From Spirochaetaceae bacterium (GTDB lineage: Bacteria; Spirochaetota; Spirochaetia; Treponematales; Breznakiellaceae), in the NCBI GenBank assembly GCA_031265535.1, contig JAISCO010000215.1, forward strand, positions 1 through 8,068: a stretch of 8,068 nucleotides of DNA, given 5' to 3'. Each line of letters begins with the position of its first letter. Position 1 is the stretch's first letter. Below the pieces are notes generated by a model, which had not been told where the DNA came from, made no database searches, and worked only from the letters and a program-made list of their open reading frames with translations. A program made the position numbers and the translations under genes. Of the stretch, positions 1-5,758 are shown in pieces.

Positions 1-52
1 CCTCAAGTTCAGAGTTCAACACCGCCTTGTACTTTGCGTATATATTTTCCAT
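1..52 (-). CDS. N-terminal fragment of an unidentified protein, cut by the window edge
   Basis: An ATG at 52-50 on the minus strand opens a frame that stays open to the edge, giving 17 residues that begin MENIYAKYKAVLNSE. A good Shine-Dalgarno sequence (AAAGGA) lies 7 nt upstream of the ATG, which supports this as a true start. The visible peptide is too short to assign to a family and no function is proposed. Its upstream region, reading rightward on the plus strand, runs into the heptad repeat array that starts at 97. Confidence 0.6.
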   Translation of the reverse strand, partial: MENIYAKYKAVLNSELE

Positions 53-96
53 TTTATTGTCCTTTTTTAACTATCGGCATTTAAGAAAAGGGCTTT

Positions 97-180
97 AAAG
101 GAACAGTTAGCAATTAACAATGAGGAATGAGGAATGAACAATTAACAATTAAGAAGGAAAAAGTAACAGGTAACAGGTGT
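97..180 (+). repeat. Heptanucleotide repeat array, 12 units in phase
   Basis: Read in steps of seven from 97, the sequence divides cleanly into 12 related units: AAAGGAA, CAGTTAG, CAATTAA, CAATGAG, GAATGAG, GAATGAA, CAATTAA, CAATTAA, GAAGGAA, AAAGTAA, CAGGTAA, CAGGTGT. The working consensus is (C/G/A)-A-(A/G)-(T/G)-(T/G)-A-(A/G). The units vary but the 7-bp period does not slip. The array resembles the short tandemly repeated repetitive (STRR) heptamers known from cyanobacteria; this is a resemblance in form only. Because 7 is not a multiple of 3, the frequent TAA, TAG and TGA triplets close all three plus-strand frames. Confidence 0.85.
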
Positions 181-228
181 CGCTGATGATGAAATAGGGT
201 ATACTACATCATGAGCCGCAAGACGGCG

Positions 229-360
229 GAGTGAATAGTGAAAGAGGCCGCCTTAGATAAGGCATGGACGATTAAGCAGTGGAAGGGCGACCTTCGATAG
301 GGTGATAGCGAGCGGTTTTGAGTGAGGAGTGAAGAGGCGGCTTTCAATAGGGTATGGCGG
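229..360 (+). repeat. Decayed tandem copies of a ~41-bp repeat
   Basis: Two clear copies start at 229 and 320, each opening GAGTGA and running through a GAGGC...ATA...ATGG block; about three quarters of positions match with one indel. A shorter third copy lies at about 277-306. The copy starts at 229 and 320 are 91 nt apart, which is 13 heptads. The heads of the copies (GAGTGAA, GAGTGAG, GAGTGAA) fit the heptad pattern, so this unit may be built from the same repeats. No gene is credible in 53-405; the open frames here are short and low quality. Confidence 0.5.
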
Positions 361-369
361 TTGTGGTTG

Positions 370-404
370 AAATGAGCAATGAACAATTAGCAGTGAGGAA
401 AAAA
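370..404 (+). repeat. Short heptanucleotide repeat array, 5 units
   Basis: In-phase units AAATGAG, CAATGAA, CAATTAG, CAGTGAG and GAAAAAA belong to the same heptamer family as the arrays at 97-180 and 3801-3940. The array ends immediately beside the stop codon of the PIN-domain gene (406-408), so it occupies that gene's 3' flank. Confidence 0.7.
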
Positions 405-405
405 G

Positions 406-812
406 TTAGCGTATCCAGAGAAAGCGGACGGAGGCGGAACGGTTCACGGCATCCAACTCGTGATGGTCGGCGGTAACAAGGGCGCTGCCGGTACAAAAGG
501 CGGTCGCCAGTGCGAGAGAATCGGCAAGAGACACTTTGTAGTCCGTCTTGAAGCGGGCGGCCTCGCGGAAAATGGGGAGCGAAATAGTATCAATGATCTG
601 TATAGGGGAAGAGTACAAAACCGACTTGATAAACGTGTCGGCGGCGGCGATTCCTTTCTGCTGGACCAGTTTGTAGGAGACTTCGAGGAGGTTGACAATA
701 TTGACGCAGACTCCAGCCCCGCCTGTTCAAGTAGTTCCCACACCGCGTCCGCGCCGTTTTCTTTGTTGATAAGAGCGAGCAGGGCGCAGGCATCAAGGAC
801 GTATCTCATCAT
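406..812 (-). pseudogene. vapC: PIN-domain (VapC-like) toxin ribonuclease, frameshifted
   Basis: PIN-domain toxins are Mg-dependent ribonucleases held inactive by a co-expressed antitoxin. The frame opens MMRYVLDACALLALINKENG and should continue through AGVCVNIVNLLEVSYKL to SLADSLALATA and LVTADHHELD. The expected acidic residues are present after repair: D7, E44, D98 and D116. The N-terminal part (812 to about 720) and the remainder (about 717 to 406) lie in different frames. Adding one base in the G run (C run at 717-720 on the plus strand) restores a 135-residue protein, the usual family length. The start ATG overlaps the antitoxin stop by 4 nt (ATGA), a classic translationally coupled arrangement. 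The frameshift is either a real inactivation or a base-call error; the otherwise intact motifs suggest it is recent or artefactual. Confidence 0.88.
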
Positions 813-1054
813 CCGAGCCGTTCGCTTTCTGCGGCCTCGCGCTCTTCTATCATGTCTTCCAGAGCCTTTTCGCGGCGTTTTTCGGCAAGGAAACGATCAA
901 GTTCGTGTCCGTCGCTTTCAAACAGGCCGTACAGGGGGCGTACTTGTTCGCCCGGCTTCAGGGGAAAGGCTTCTCTCCAGTCCGCGTTGGGGTTTGCCTC
1001 AAGGCGCAAAAAGGAGCCGGGGGTAAAGGCTTTCTTTTTCATCAGTGTCATCAT
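809..1054 (-). CDS. Antitoxin partner of the PIN-domain toxin
   Basis: This 81-residue protein (77 if started at the ATG at 1042) precedes the PIN gene on the same strand and overlaps it by 4 nt, the standard antitoxin-toxin layout. The first half, KKKAFTPGSFLRLEANPN and onwards, has no motif I recognise. The C-terminal third is highly charged and probably helical (DRFLAEKRREKALEDMIEER), as expected for a toxin-wrapping tail. It would bind the toxin and probably autoregulate the promoter, although no DNA-binding fold is evident. Neither ATG has a Shine-Dalgarno sequence. A TACTAT box lies 6 nt upstream of the ATG at 1054, which would fit a leaderless transcript. The role is inferred mainly from position. 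Confidence 0.75.
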   Translation of the reverse strand: MMTLMKKKAFTPGSFLRLEANPNADWREAFPLKPGEQVRPLYGLFESDGHELDRFLAEKRREKALEDMIEEREAAESERLG

Positions 1055-1209
1055 AAGGGTATAGTAACACAAAAAGATAAATGAAAAAAGATAACGCCCC
1101 GCCCCGCCATTTGCCATGGAGGCACATGCGCTCCGCGCTAGCATACCGGAAGCGAGGTTTCAGCCTCTGCCTTCAGGTTTGAAAAAAGCGCTTTGCATAC
1201 GCGACATTC

Positions 1210-1237
1210 TTACTTCTTACTTCTTCCTTTTTACTTT
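1210..1237 (-). repeat. Heptanucleotide repeats in inverted orientation, 4 units
   Basis: On the minus strand this reads as AAAGTAA, AAAGGAA, GAAGTAA, GAAGTAA, members of the same heptamer family as at 97-180 but pointing the other way. It lies 13 nt upstream of the ABC ATPase start. A weaker plus-strand trio (AAAGATA, AATGAAA, AAAGATA at 1073-1093) sits near the antitoxin promoter. Between 1055 and 1250 I see no convincing promoter for the ABC operon and no FMN or purine riboswitch. Confidence 0.6.
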
Positions 1238-1250
1238 AATATTACTCTGG

Positions 1251-2894
1251 ATGATAGAACTGAGGAGTATATATAAAACATTTTTGTCTAATGGGGCGCG
1301 GGCGCTGGAAGGTGCGGACTTTGATCTGCGGCAAGGCGAGATTCACGCGGTTTTTGGCGAAAATGGGGCCGGGAAATCAACGTTGATGCATATTTTGGCC
1401 GGTTTTGAACAGCCGGACAGCGGGAAAATCATCGTTGACGGTAAAAACAGGCGTTTTCTTTTGCCGGCGGACGCTATTTCACTGGGAATAAGCATGGTAC
1501 GCCAGCGCCCTGAACTTTGCCGCGGGATGCGTGTCTGGGAAGCCTGTGTACTGGGCGCTGAGGCGCGGCGCGGCCCGTTTTTCAGCAAACGCGCGTCCCG
1601 CGATACGGTAAGCCGGCTTTCCCGCGAATGGGGCTTTGAGCTGCCGGTAGACGCCCAGTCAGACAGCCTGGACGCCGCCGGACGGCAAAAGGCCGCGGTT
1701 TTAGCGGCGCTGTTAAGAGGCGCACGTGTTATCATATTCGATGAGCCCACAGCCGTGCTTAATCAAACTGAAAGTGAAAAAATTTTCGCTCTTGTAAAGC
1801 GGCTTGCGGCGGCGGGTATTTCTGTCGTTATTATCTCGCATAAGCTGGACGAGACGCTGGCGCTTTCTCAACGAGTGAGCGTTTTTCGTAAAGGGATACG
1901 CGCCGCCGTTCTTGACAAACATGAATTCAACGTTCAAAAAATAATAGCTCTGATGTTTGGACAGGATGCCGCCGCGGCTTCCGTTACGACTGCGGCCGGC
2001 GGCGCGGATATTGGCGGTATGGGAATGTCCGGCGAGGTCTCCGAAAAACAGGATTGCGCCGCCCAAGACATAGCGCTGACAGCCGAAGAACTGTCTATGA
2101 CGCGCTCTCTGTATCCGGCGCTTCGCTCGCTCAACATGGAACTGAGCGGCGGTATAATTTACGGTCTTGCCGGAGTGCGGGAAAGCGGCACGGAAGCTCT
2201 GTTACTTACGCTTGCCGGTTTTTTGAAGCCAAACGCGGGACGTATAATGGTGGGCAACAGGCTGATTTTTAATGGTGAAGGTAAAAATGACAGAGACAAA
2301 AATGCCCCTGCCGTAAACGGCGCGACTAGTTTTCGCAAAGCCGGCGGCGTTTATTTGGGAATGAACAGCGGCCCCGCAATCATGGTCTATGACAAGGAAC
2401 TTTCTATCCATGATAACATGGCTATACACGCGCACCGGCGCTTCCCCCACCCAAACCGCCTGCTTGCCGGAATGGGGCTGCTCGACAGCGGGCGGCTGCG
2501 GGAATGGACGCGCGCTCTGATGCTGAAAGCCGGCATAAGCGGCCCGCCTTCGGCAAAGGCGGGCAGTCTGTCCGGCGGTATGCTGCAACGCCTGTTGACG
2601 GCGCGTGAATTGTCCGAAAACGCCGTTGTTATATTGATGTCAGAACCGGGCTGGGGGCTGGACGTACAGCGCCGGAGGGAATTGTACCTAATGTTAGAAA
2701 ACGAAAGTAAAGCGGGAAAAGCTGTGATGCTGTTTTTGTCCGACCTGAACGACCTATTGGAAGTTTCCGGCGAGATTTTTGTCATGAGCAACGGCGGAAT
2801 TTCACTTAATTTGAAGGGCGGTATACTGCGCCGCATTGGAATTACAGCCGCCAAAGCCAAAATCAACGCGGCCATGTGCGGCGCGGCTGTATGA
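1251..2894 (+). CDS. Sugar/nucleoside-type ABC importer ATPase with two nucleotide-binding domains
   Basis: This 547-residue cytoplasmic ATPase powers the two permeases that follow; the family (YufO/NupO, and the spirochaetal Rfu and Pnr systems) takes up nucleosides or riboflavin. Domain 1 has Walker A GENGAGKS (36-43), Q-loop Q85, Walker B VIIFDE (160-165) and H-loop H197. Its signature, normally LSxGQ, is degenerate (LDAAG, 140-144). Domain 2 (about 273-547) has a degenerate Walker A (GVRESGTE, 308-315), an intact signature LSGGM (440-444) and Walker B ending SEP (464-466). An Ala/Gly-rich linker joins the domains at about 239-272. ATG 1251 is chosen because MIELRSIYKTF matches the usual family N-terminus. 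The 45 upstream in-frame codons look non-coding, and the Shine-Dalgarno sequence is weak. The stop overlaps the next start by 4 nt. Substrate cannot be told from this sequence. Confidence 0.93.
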   Translation: MIELRSIYKTFLSNGARALEGADFDLRQGEIHAVFGENGAGKSTLMHILAGFEQPDSGKIIVDGKNRRFLLPADAISLGISMVRQRPELCRGMRVWEACVLGAEARRGPFFSKRASRDTVSRLSREWGFELPVDAQSDSLDAAGRQKAAVLAALLRGARVIIFDEPTAVLNQTESEKIFALVKRLAAAGISVVIISHKLDETLALSQRVSVFRKGIRAAVLDKHEFNVQKIIALMFGQDAAAASVTTAAGGADIGGMGMSGEVSEKQDCAAQDIALTAEELSMTRSLYPALRSLNMELSGGIIYGLAGVRESGTEALLLTLAGFLKPNAGRIMVGNRLIFNGEGKNDRDKNAPAVNGATSFRKAGGVYLGMNSGPAIMVYDKELSIHDNMAIHAHRRFPHPNRLLAGMGLLDSGRLREWTRALMLKAGISGPPSAKAGSLSGGMLQRLLTARELSENAVVILMSEPGWGLDVQRRRELYLMLENESKAGKAVMLFLSDLNDLLEVSGEIFVMSNGGISLNLKGGILRRIGITAAKAKINAAMCGAAV

Positions 2895-3796
2895 CAGCTT
2901 TTCATTTTTTTGCTGTTCCGCTGACATCCATTTGGCTTGCGGGAAACACGCTTGATTATATGGCGCTGCTGCTCTGCGCGTCTCTTGGCTCGGCGTTTGC
3001 ATTCAGATGCGGACTGTTCAACCTGGGGCTTGAGGGGCAGATATACGTTGGGGGGCTTGCCGCGGCCTGCGTTCTGTTATTTATGCCGCCGTCATGCCCG
3101 CCGTTTGTTTTGCTCAGCGCGGCCGCTGCAGCCGCCTGTCTTACCGGCGCTCTTGCGGGGATTTTTTGCGCGTTTTTGAAAAATACATCCGGCGCGGACG
3201 TGCTTATCACAAGTTTTCTGCTTTCCGCCTCGCTTACGCCTGTCGCCGACTATCTTATCGCCGGGCCGCTGCGCGATACCAGCGGGAATTTGCTGGCCAC
3301 GGCGCATTTTAGCGCCGCACTGCCGCATATACTTCCGCCTTCAAATTTGTCGCTGTCTCTGATTTTTGCCCTCTGTTTATGCTTTGCGGCGCATACATTT
3401 ATCAGCAAGACGGGCGCGGGTTACCGGTTTCGTATTGCCGGCGGCAGTCCCGCCTTTGCCCGCTACGGGGGCATAGACGCGGACGTGTACACTGCGCCGG
3501 CCATGGGACTGTCGGGCGGACTTGGCGGACTGTGCGGATTTTTTGCCGTTGCCGGAACTTATGGACTGTGCTATCAGGGCTTTAGCGGCGGACTCGGCTG
3601 GGCGGGTATAGCGGTCGCCCTCATAGCGCGGAACCGCTTCCTTGCGCTAATACCGGCGGCCTTGTTTTACGCGGCGCTAAAGTCCGGCATTGATCAAATA
3701 TTGCTTTCTTCCATGATGAGCCTTAACGCGGCCTACATAATTCAGGCCGTCATTCTGATAATCGCCGCCGTCAAATTTAAGCAAACAGCCGGATAA
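2891..3796 (+). CDS. ABC importer inner-membrane permease, first subunit
   Basis: This 301-residue hydrophobic protein belongs to the branched-chain/sugar/nucleoside permease family (BPD_transp_2, YufP-like). It has roughly 8-10 membrane segments. The conserved FNLGLEGQ signature lies near residues 41-48 (about 3018-3041), and a cytoplasmic coupling loop AGGSPAFARYGGID follows in the second half, where the ATPase is expected to dock. The start is the ATG at 2891, which overlaps the ATPase stop as ATGA and implies translational coupling; an ATG 15 nt upstream is in frame but lies inside the ATPase gene. It should pair with the permease at 4235-5128. Unusually, that partner does not follow directly, because a 438-nt non-coding block separates them. 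Confidence 0.92.
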   Translation: MTAFHFFAVPLTSIWLAGNTLDYMALLLCASLGSAFAFRCGLFNLGLEGQIYVGGLAAACVLLFMPPSCPPFVLLSAAAAAACLTGALAGIFCAFLKNTSGADVLITSFLLSASLTPVADYLIAGPLRDTSGNLLATAHFSAALPHILPPSNLSLSLIFALCLCFAAHTFISKTGAGYRFRIAGGSPAFARYGGIDADVYTAPAMGLSGGLGGLCGFFAVAGTYGLCYQGFSGGLGWAGIAVALIARNRFLALIPAALFYAALKSGIDQILLSSMMSLNAAYIIQAVILIIAAVKFKQTAG

Positions 3797-3800
3797 AAAT

Positions 3801-3940
3801 CAAATAAAAAGGAAAAGGGAAAAAGTAAAAAGGAGCAATTATCAATTAACAGTGAGCAATTAGGAATGAAGAGGGGGCAGTTAGCGATGAGCAATTAACA
3901 GTTAGCAGTGAGCAGTGAGCAGTGAAGAAGAGGGAAGGGG
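3801..3940 (+). repeat. Heptanucleotide repeat array, 20 units in phase
   Basis: Starting 4 nt after the permease stop codon, 140 nt divide into 20 consecutive heptamers without a slip. They begin CAAATAA, AAAGGAA, AAAGGGA, AAAGTAA, AAAGGAG. They continue CAATTAT, CAATTAA, CAGTGAG, CAATTAG, GAATGAA, GAGGGGG. Then come CAGTTAG, CGATGAG, CAATTAA, CAGTTAG, CAGTGAG, CAGTGAG, CAGTGAA, GAAGAGG, GAAGGGG. Identical units recur here and in the array at 97-180. The left end is A-rich, the middle carries CAATTAA/CAGTGAG units and the right end drifts to G-rich units running into a hairpin. Confidence 0.88.
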
Positions 3941-4196
3941 GGGAAGTCTCCCCCTCGCTACAGACCTGCGGTCTTCCGCTGCCCCCTCTGCGGGGGCAAA
4001 ATATTTTAGGTTTTGGAGTAGTCCCGGAACAGGATATTTAGGAGTGGACGCCCCCGCAACGCCCCCGTTTCTCGCCGCGTCCGCTCGTCCCTTGCGGGGC
4101 GGCGCCCCTACGATCCCTCACGCGGCTCAATACGCAGAGCGTGTTGAGCTTGGGAAGAAAGCGGAGCAAGCTCCTAATAGCTTGGACAAAACTTGA
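3939..4196 (+). other. GC-rich hairpin cluster inside the ABC operon
   Basis: This non-coding stretch between the permeases contains several perfect or near-perfect hairpins. They are GGGGGA/TCCCCC at 3939-3954, AGACC/GGTCT at 3963-3975, GCCCCC/GGGGGC at 3981-3997, and an 11-bp stem with one G-U pair and a 3-nt loop at 4125-4149 (GCTCAATACGC against GCGTGTTGAGC). GGAG/CTCC at 4163-4174 follows. None ends in a T run, so intrinsic termination is not obvious, but they could act as RNA processing or stability sites. A 93-codon frame spanning 3915-4196 crosses the repeats and hairpins and does not look like protein. Taken with the heptads it resembles inserted non-coding DNA that split an operon; no flanking target duplication is clear. 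Confidence 0.6.
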
Positions 4197-4207
4197 AATT
4201 TGGCTTG

Positions 4208-4239
4208 AAAAACATGAGGAAATGAGGCAAAAACATGAG
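4208..4239 (+). promoter_or_regulatory. Duplicated translation start region before the second permease
   Basis: The 11-mer AAAAACATGAG occurs at 4208-4218 and again at 4229-4239, exactly 21 nt apart. The second copy supplies the ATG at 4235, preceded by GAGG (4224-4227) at 7-nt spacing. The first copy supplies an in-frame ATG at 4214 that reads Met-Arg-Lys and then stops at the TGA overlapping the Shine-Dalgarno sequence. The 21-nt period is three heptads. Confidence 0.6.
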
Positions 4240-5128
4240 TTTTAACATTTTATATGCCGCCGCGCCGGTATTGATAGCCGCATTGGGCGCTTTATTGACA
4301 GAGTATGCGGGTTTTTTACTGATTGGCTTAGAAGGATTTATGACTCTGGGCGCTTTTGGCTGCTTTGCGTTGACTGTTTTGACCGGATCCGCGTCGGCGG
4401 GAACATTGATCACCGTGATCCTATGCGCCCTTATAGGTTTTTTACTCGCCTATTTTGTTAAAAAGAGCGGCGCGGACCCATTCATTGCCGGAATCGCGCT
4501 GAATCTTGCCGCCGAAGGTCTATGCGGCGTTCTTTCTTTGCATGTTTTTGGGACAGGCGGCGTTTTAAGAAACGCCGCCTTTACCGCTCCGCCGTTGATT
4601 AACCTTCCCCTGCTTGAAAAAATACCCGTTCTGGGCGCATTGATTTCGCCGCAGCCGCCGTTTGTTTACATCGCGATTATCTGCCTTGTCGTTGAGGCGC
4701 TTTTCTTAAAAACAACGGTGTGGGGAAGCCGCTTAAAAGCCGTTGGACTCTCCGGCGCCGGATTTACCGCCGCTCTGGAACGCGGGCTTCACCCGTGGCG
4801 CTGCCGCGAATTATCGTGGGCGGCGGCGGCTTTTCTTGCCGCGCTCGCCGGCTGCGCGCTAAGTTTCAGGGTAGGAGTTTACGCACCGGGCGGCGCCGGC
4901 GGACGCGCGTGGATAGCGCTGGCCGCCGTTTATCTTGGATTCCGTAATGTGTGGGGCATATTAGCCGCGAGTCTTGTTTTTGCTTTTGCCGAAAACCTTT
5001 CTTTCGGGGCGCAAGGCTTATTCAAAGGTTCAGCCGCCGTACTGTCCGGTCTCCCGTCCGCGCTTGCGCTGCTGCTATACGCGCTTACAAGCCGCTTAAA
5101 AAAGCGCGGCAAGTTCTCGAACCGGTAA
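4235..5128 (+). CDS. ABC importer inner-membrane permease, second subunit
   Basis: This 297-residue membrane protein is the YufQ-like partner of the permease at 2891-3796. The family signature IGLEGFMTLGAF lies at about residues 30-41. A coupling loop with the pattern LKAVGLSGAGFTAALERGL lies around residues 168-186. A late segment, GRAWIALAAVYLGF, matches the usual 'iAlaav' region before the last helices. The start has a good GAGG ribosome binding site 7 nt upstream. Together with the ATPase it completes the membrane part of the importer; the substrate-binding lipoprotein expected of BMP-family systems is not in the window. A weak 7-bp AT-rich dyad overlaps the stop (TAAATTA at 5126-5132, TAATTTA at 5141-5147) and could be a poor terminator. 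Confidence 0.92.
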   Translation: MSFNILYAAAPVLIAALGALLTEYAGFLLIGLEGFMTLGAFGCFALTVLTGSASAGTLITVILCALIGFLLAYFVKKSGADPFIAGIALNLAAEGLCGVLSLHVFGTGGVLRNAAFTAPPLINLPLLEKIPVLGALISPQPPFVYIAIICLVVEALFLKTTVWGSRLKAVGLSGAGFTAALERGLHPWRCRELSWAAAAFLAALAGCALSFRVGVYAPGGAGGRAWIALAAVYLGFRNVWGILAASLVFAFAENLSFGAQGLFKGSAAVLSGLPSALALLLYALTSRLKKRGKFSNR

Positions 5129-5230
5129 ATTATTCCGCGCTAATTTATTATAATTGATTAAACCACCGGCTATGCCAATGAGACTTGAAAAGGCTATGCC
5201 GCATTTTGCGTGATTCGAACAATGAAATAA

Positions 5231-5279
5231 TATAATGTACTCCTGAGGAAGCCCCTGGGAAGGCAAAACAGGAGTACAT
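5231..5279 (+). promoter_or_regulatory. IS200 leader hairpin that encloses the tnpA ribosome binding site
   Basis: A perfect 11-bp inverted repeat, ATGTACTCCTG (5235-5245) and CAGGAGTACAT (5269-5279), contains the Shine-Dalgarno AGGAG (5270-5274) in its right arm. In RNA the site would be paired and hidden, as established for IS200, where a leader stem-loop represses transposase translation. A perfect TATAAT sits at 5231-5236, just before the left arm; no convincing -35 box is seen. Confidence 0.75.
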
Positions 5280-5710
5280 ATAAAAGAATGGCAAAGTTTA
5301 GCACACACCAAGCGGGAATGTAAGTACCCTGTGGTAATCGTCCCAAAGTACCGAAAGAAGGCGCTATACGGGAAATTGCGAAAGAGGATAGGAGAAATCC
5401 TACGGGAACTATGCCGGTATAAAGGCATAGAAATTTTGGAGGCACACGCGATGATATATCACATAATATGTGTATATCGGTGCCGCCCAAATACAGCATA
5501 GCGATGACAATTGGGTGTCTAAAAGGGAAAAGCGCGATAAGTATACACAAAGAATTGTCAGGGCGTGAGCCAAAAGGGTTTACAAACAAAAACTTTTGGA
5601 CAAGAGGTTACTGTGTCAGCACAGTCGGATTGGATGAAAAACAAATCCGGGAGTACATACAGAACCAAAAGAAATTAGAGGCGGGAGAGCACGGGCATCT
5701 AAATTTTTAG
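5280..5710 (+). pseudogene. tnpA: IS200-family HUH/Y1 transposase, inactivated
   Basis: TnpA of IS200 cuts and rejoins single-stranded ends with a HUH motif and one tyrosine. The frame starting at 5280 reads KEWQSLAHTKRECKYPVVIV and onwards to EILEAHAM, which is typical of the family. The second frame (5468-5710) reads CISVPPKYS, LKGKSAIS, FWTRGYCVSTVGLDE and REYIQNQKK. A one-base deletion at about 5464-5467 separates the frames and destroys the second histidine of the HUH motif; the usual MPDH is changed to MIYH. The catalytic tyrosine in REYIQNQ remains. The expected start codon is ATA, 5 nt after AGGAG. Repaired, the protein would be 143 residues, normal for the family. An ATG at 5288 is out of frame and stops after 11 codons. 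Confidence 0.9.
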
Positions 5711-5727
5711 CCCCCTTAAAGGGGGCT
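5709..5727 (+). terminator. Hairpin at the tnpA stop codon
   Basis: AGCCCCC and GGGGGCT form a perfect 7-bp stem around a TTAAA loop, beginning inside the tnpA stop codon. The stem is strong but is not followed by a long T run, so it may be a weak terminator or part of the right-end structure of the element. Confidence 0.55.
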
Positions 5728-5758
5728 TCCTCAAGCCACCGGCTATACCGGTGGTCTT

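Larger units (their letters stand above)
5163..5754 (+). mobile_element. Decayed IS200-like insertion sequence
   Basis: A single transposase of the IS200 type is bracketed by element-like ends. On the left, CCACCGGCTATGCC (5163-5176) nearly repeats the right-end sequence CCACCGGCTATACC (5736-5749), differing at one base. The right end folds into a perfect 7-bp hairpin, CCACCGG/CCGGTGG (5736-5742 and 5748-5754). The left copy has lost its hairpin partner. GGCTATGCC occurs twice near the left end (5168-5176 and 5192-5200). IS200 elements make no target duplication and have no terminal inverted repeats, so the exact borders are uncertain by tens of bases. The broken transposase means the copy cannot move unaided. 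Confidence 0.8.

Noticed and set aside
460..1026. 188-codon plus-strand open frame
   Set aside because: It lies antisense to the toxin-antitoxin pair, whose families and 4-nt overlap are clear; the translation has no recognisable domain.
1116..1250. 45-residue N-terminal extension of the ATPase
   Set aside because: It runs through spacer and inverted heptads, and homologues begin at the MIELRSIYK segment, so ATG 1251 is preferred.
1055..1250. FMN or purine riboswitch before the transporter operon
   Set aside because: The conserved FMN element blocks and the purine aptamer junction sequences are not seen on the plus strand.
2387..2905. 172-codon minus-strand open frame
   Set aside because: It is antisense to conserved ATPase domain 2 and has no domain of its own.
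97..3940. CRISPR array as explanation of the repeats
   Set aside because: Units are 7 bp with no spacers and no cas genes are present.
3915..4196. 93-codon plus-strand open frame between the permeases
   Set aside because: It is made from heptads and GC-rich hairpins, lacks a ribosome binding site and shows no protein family features.
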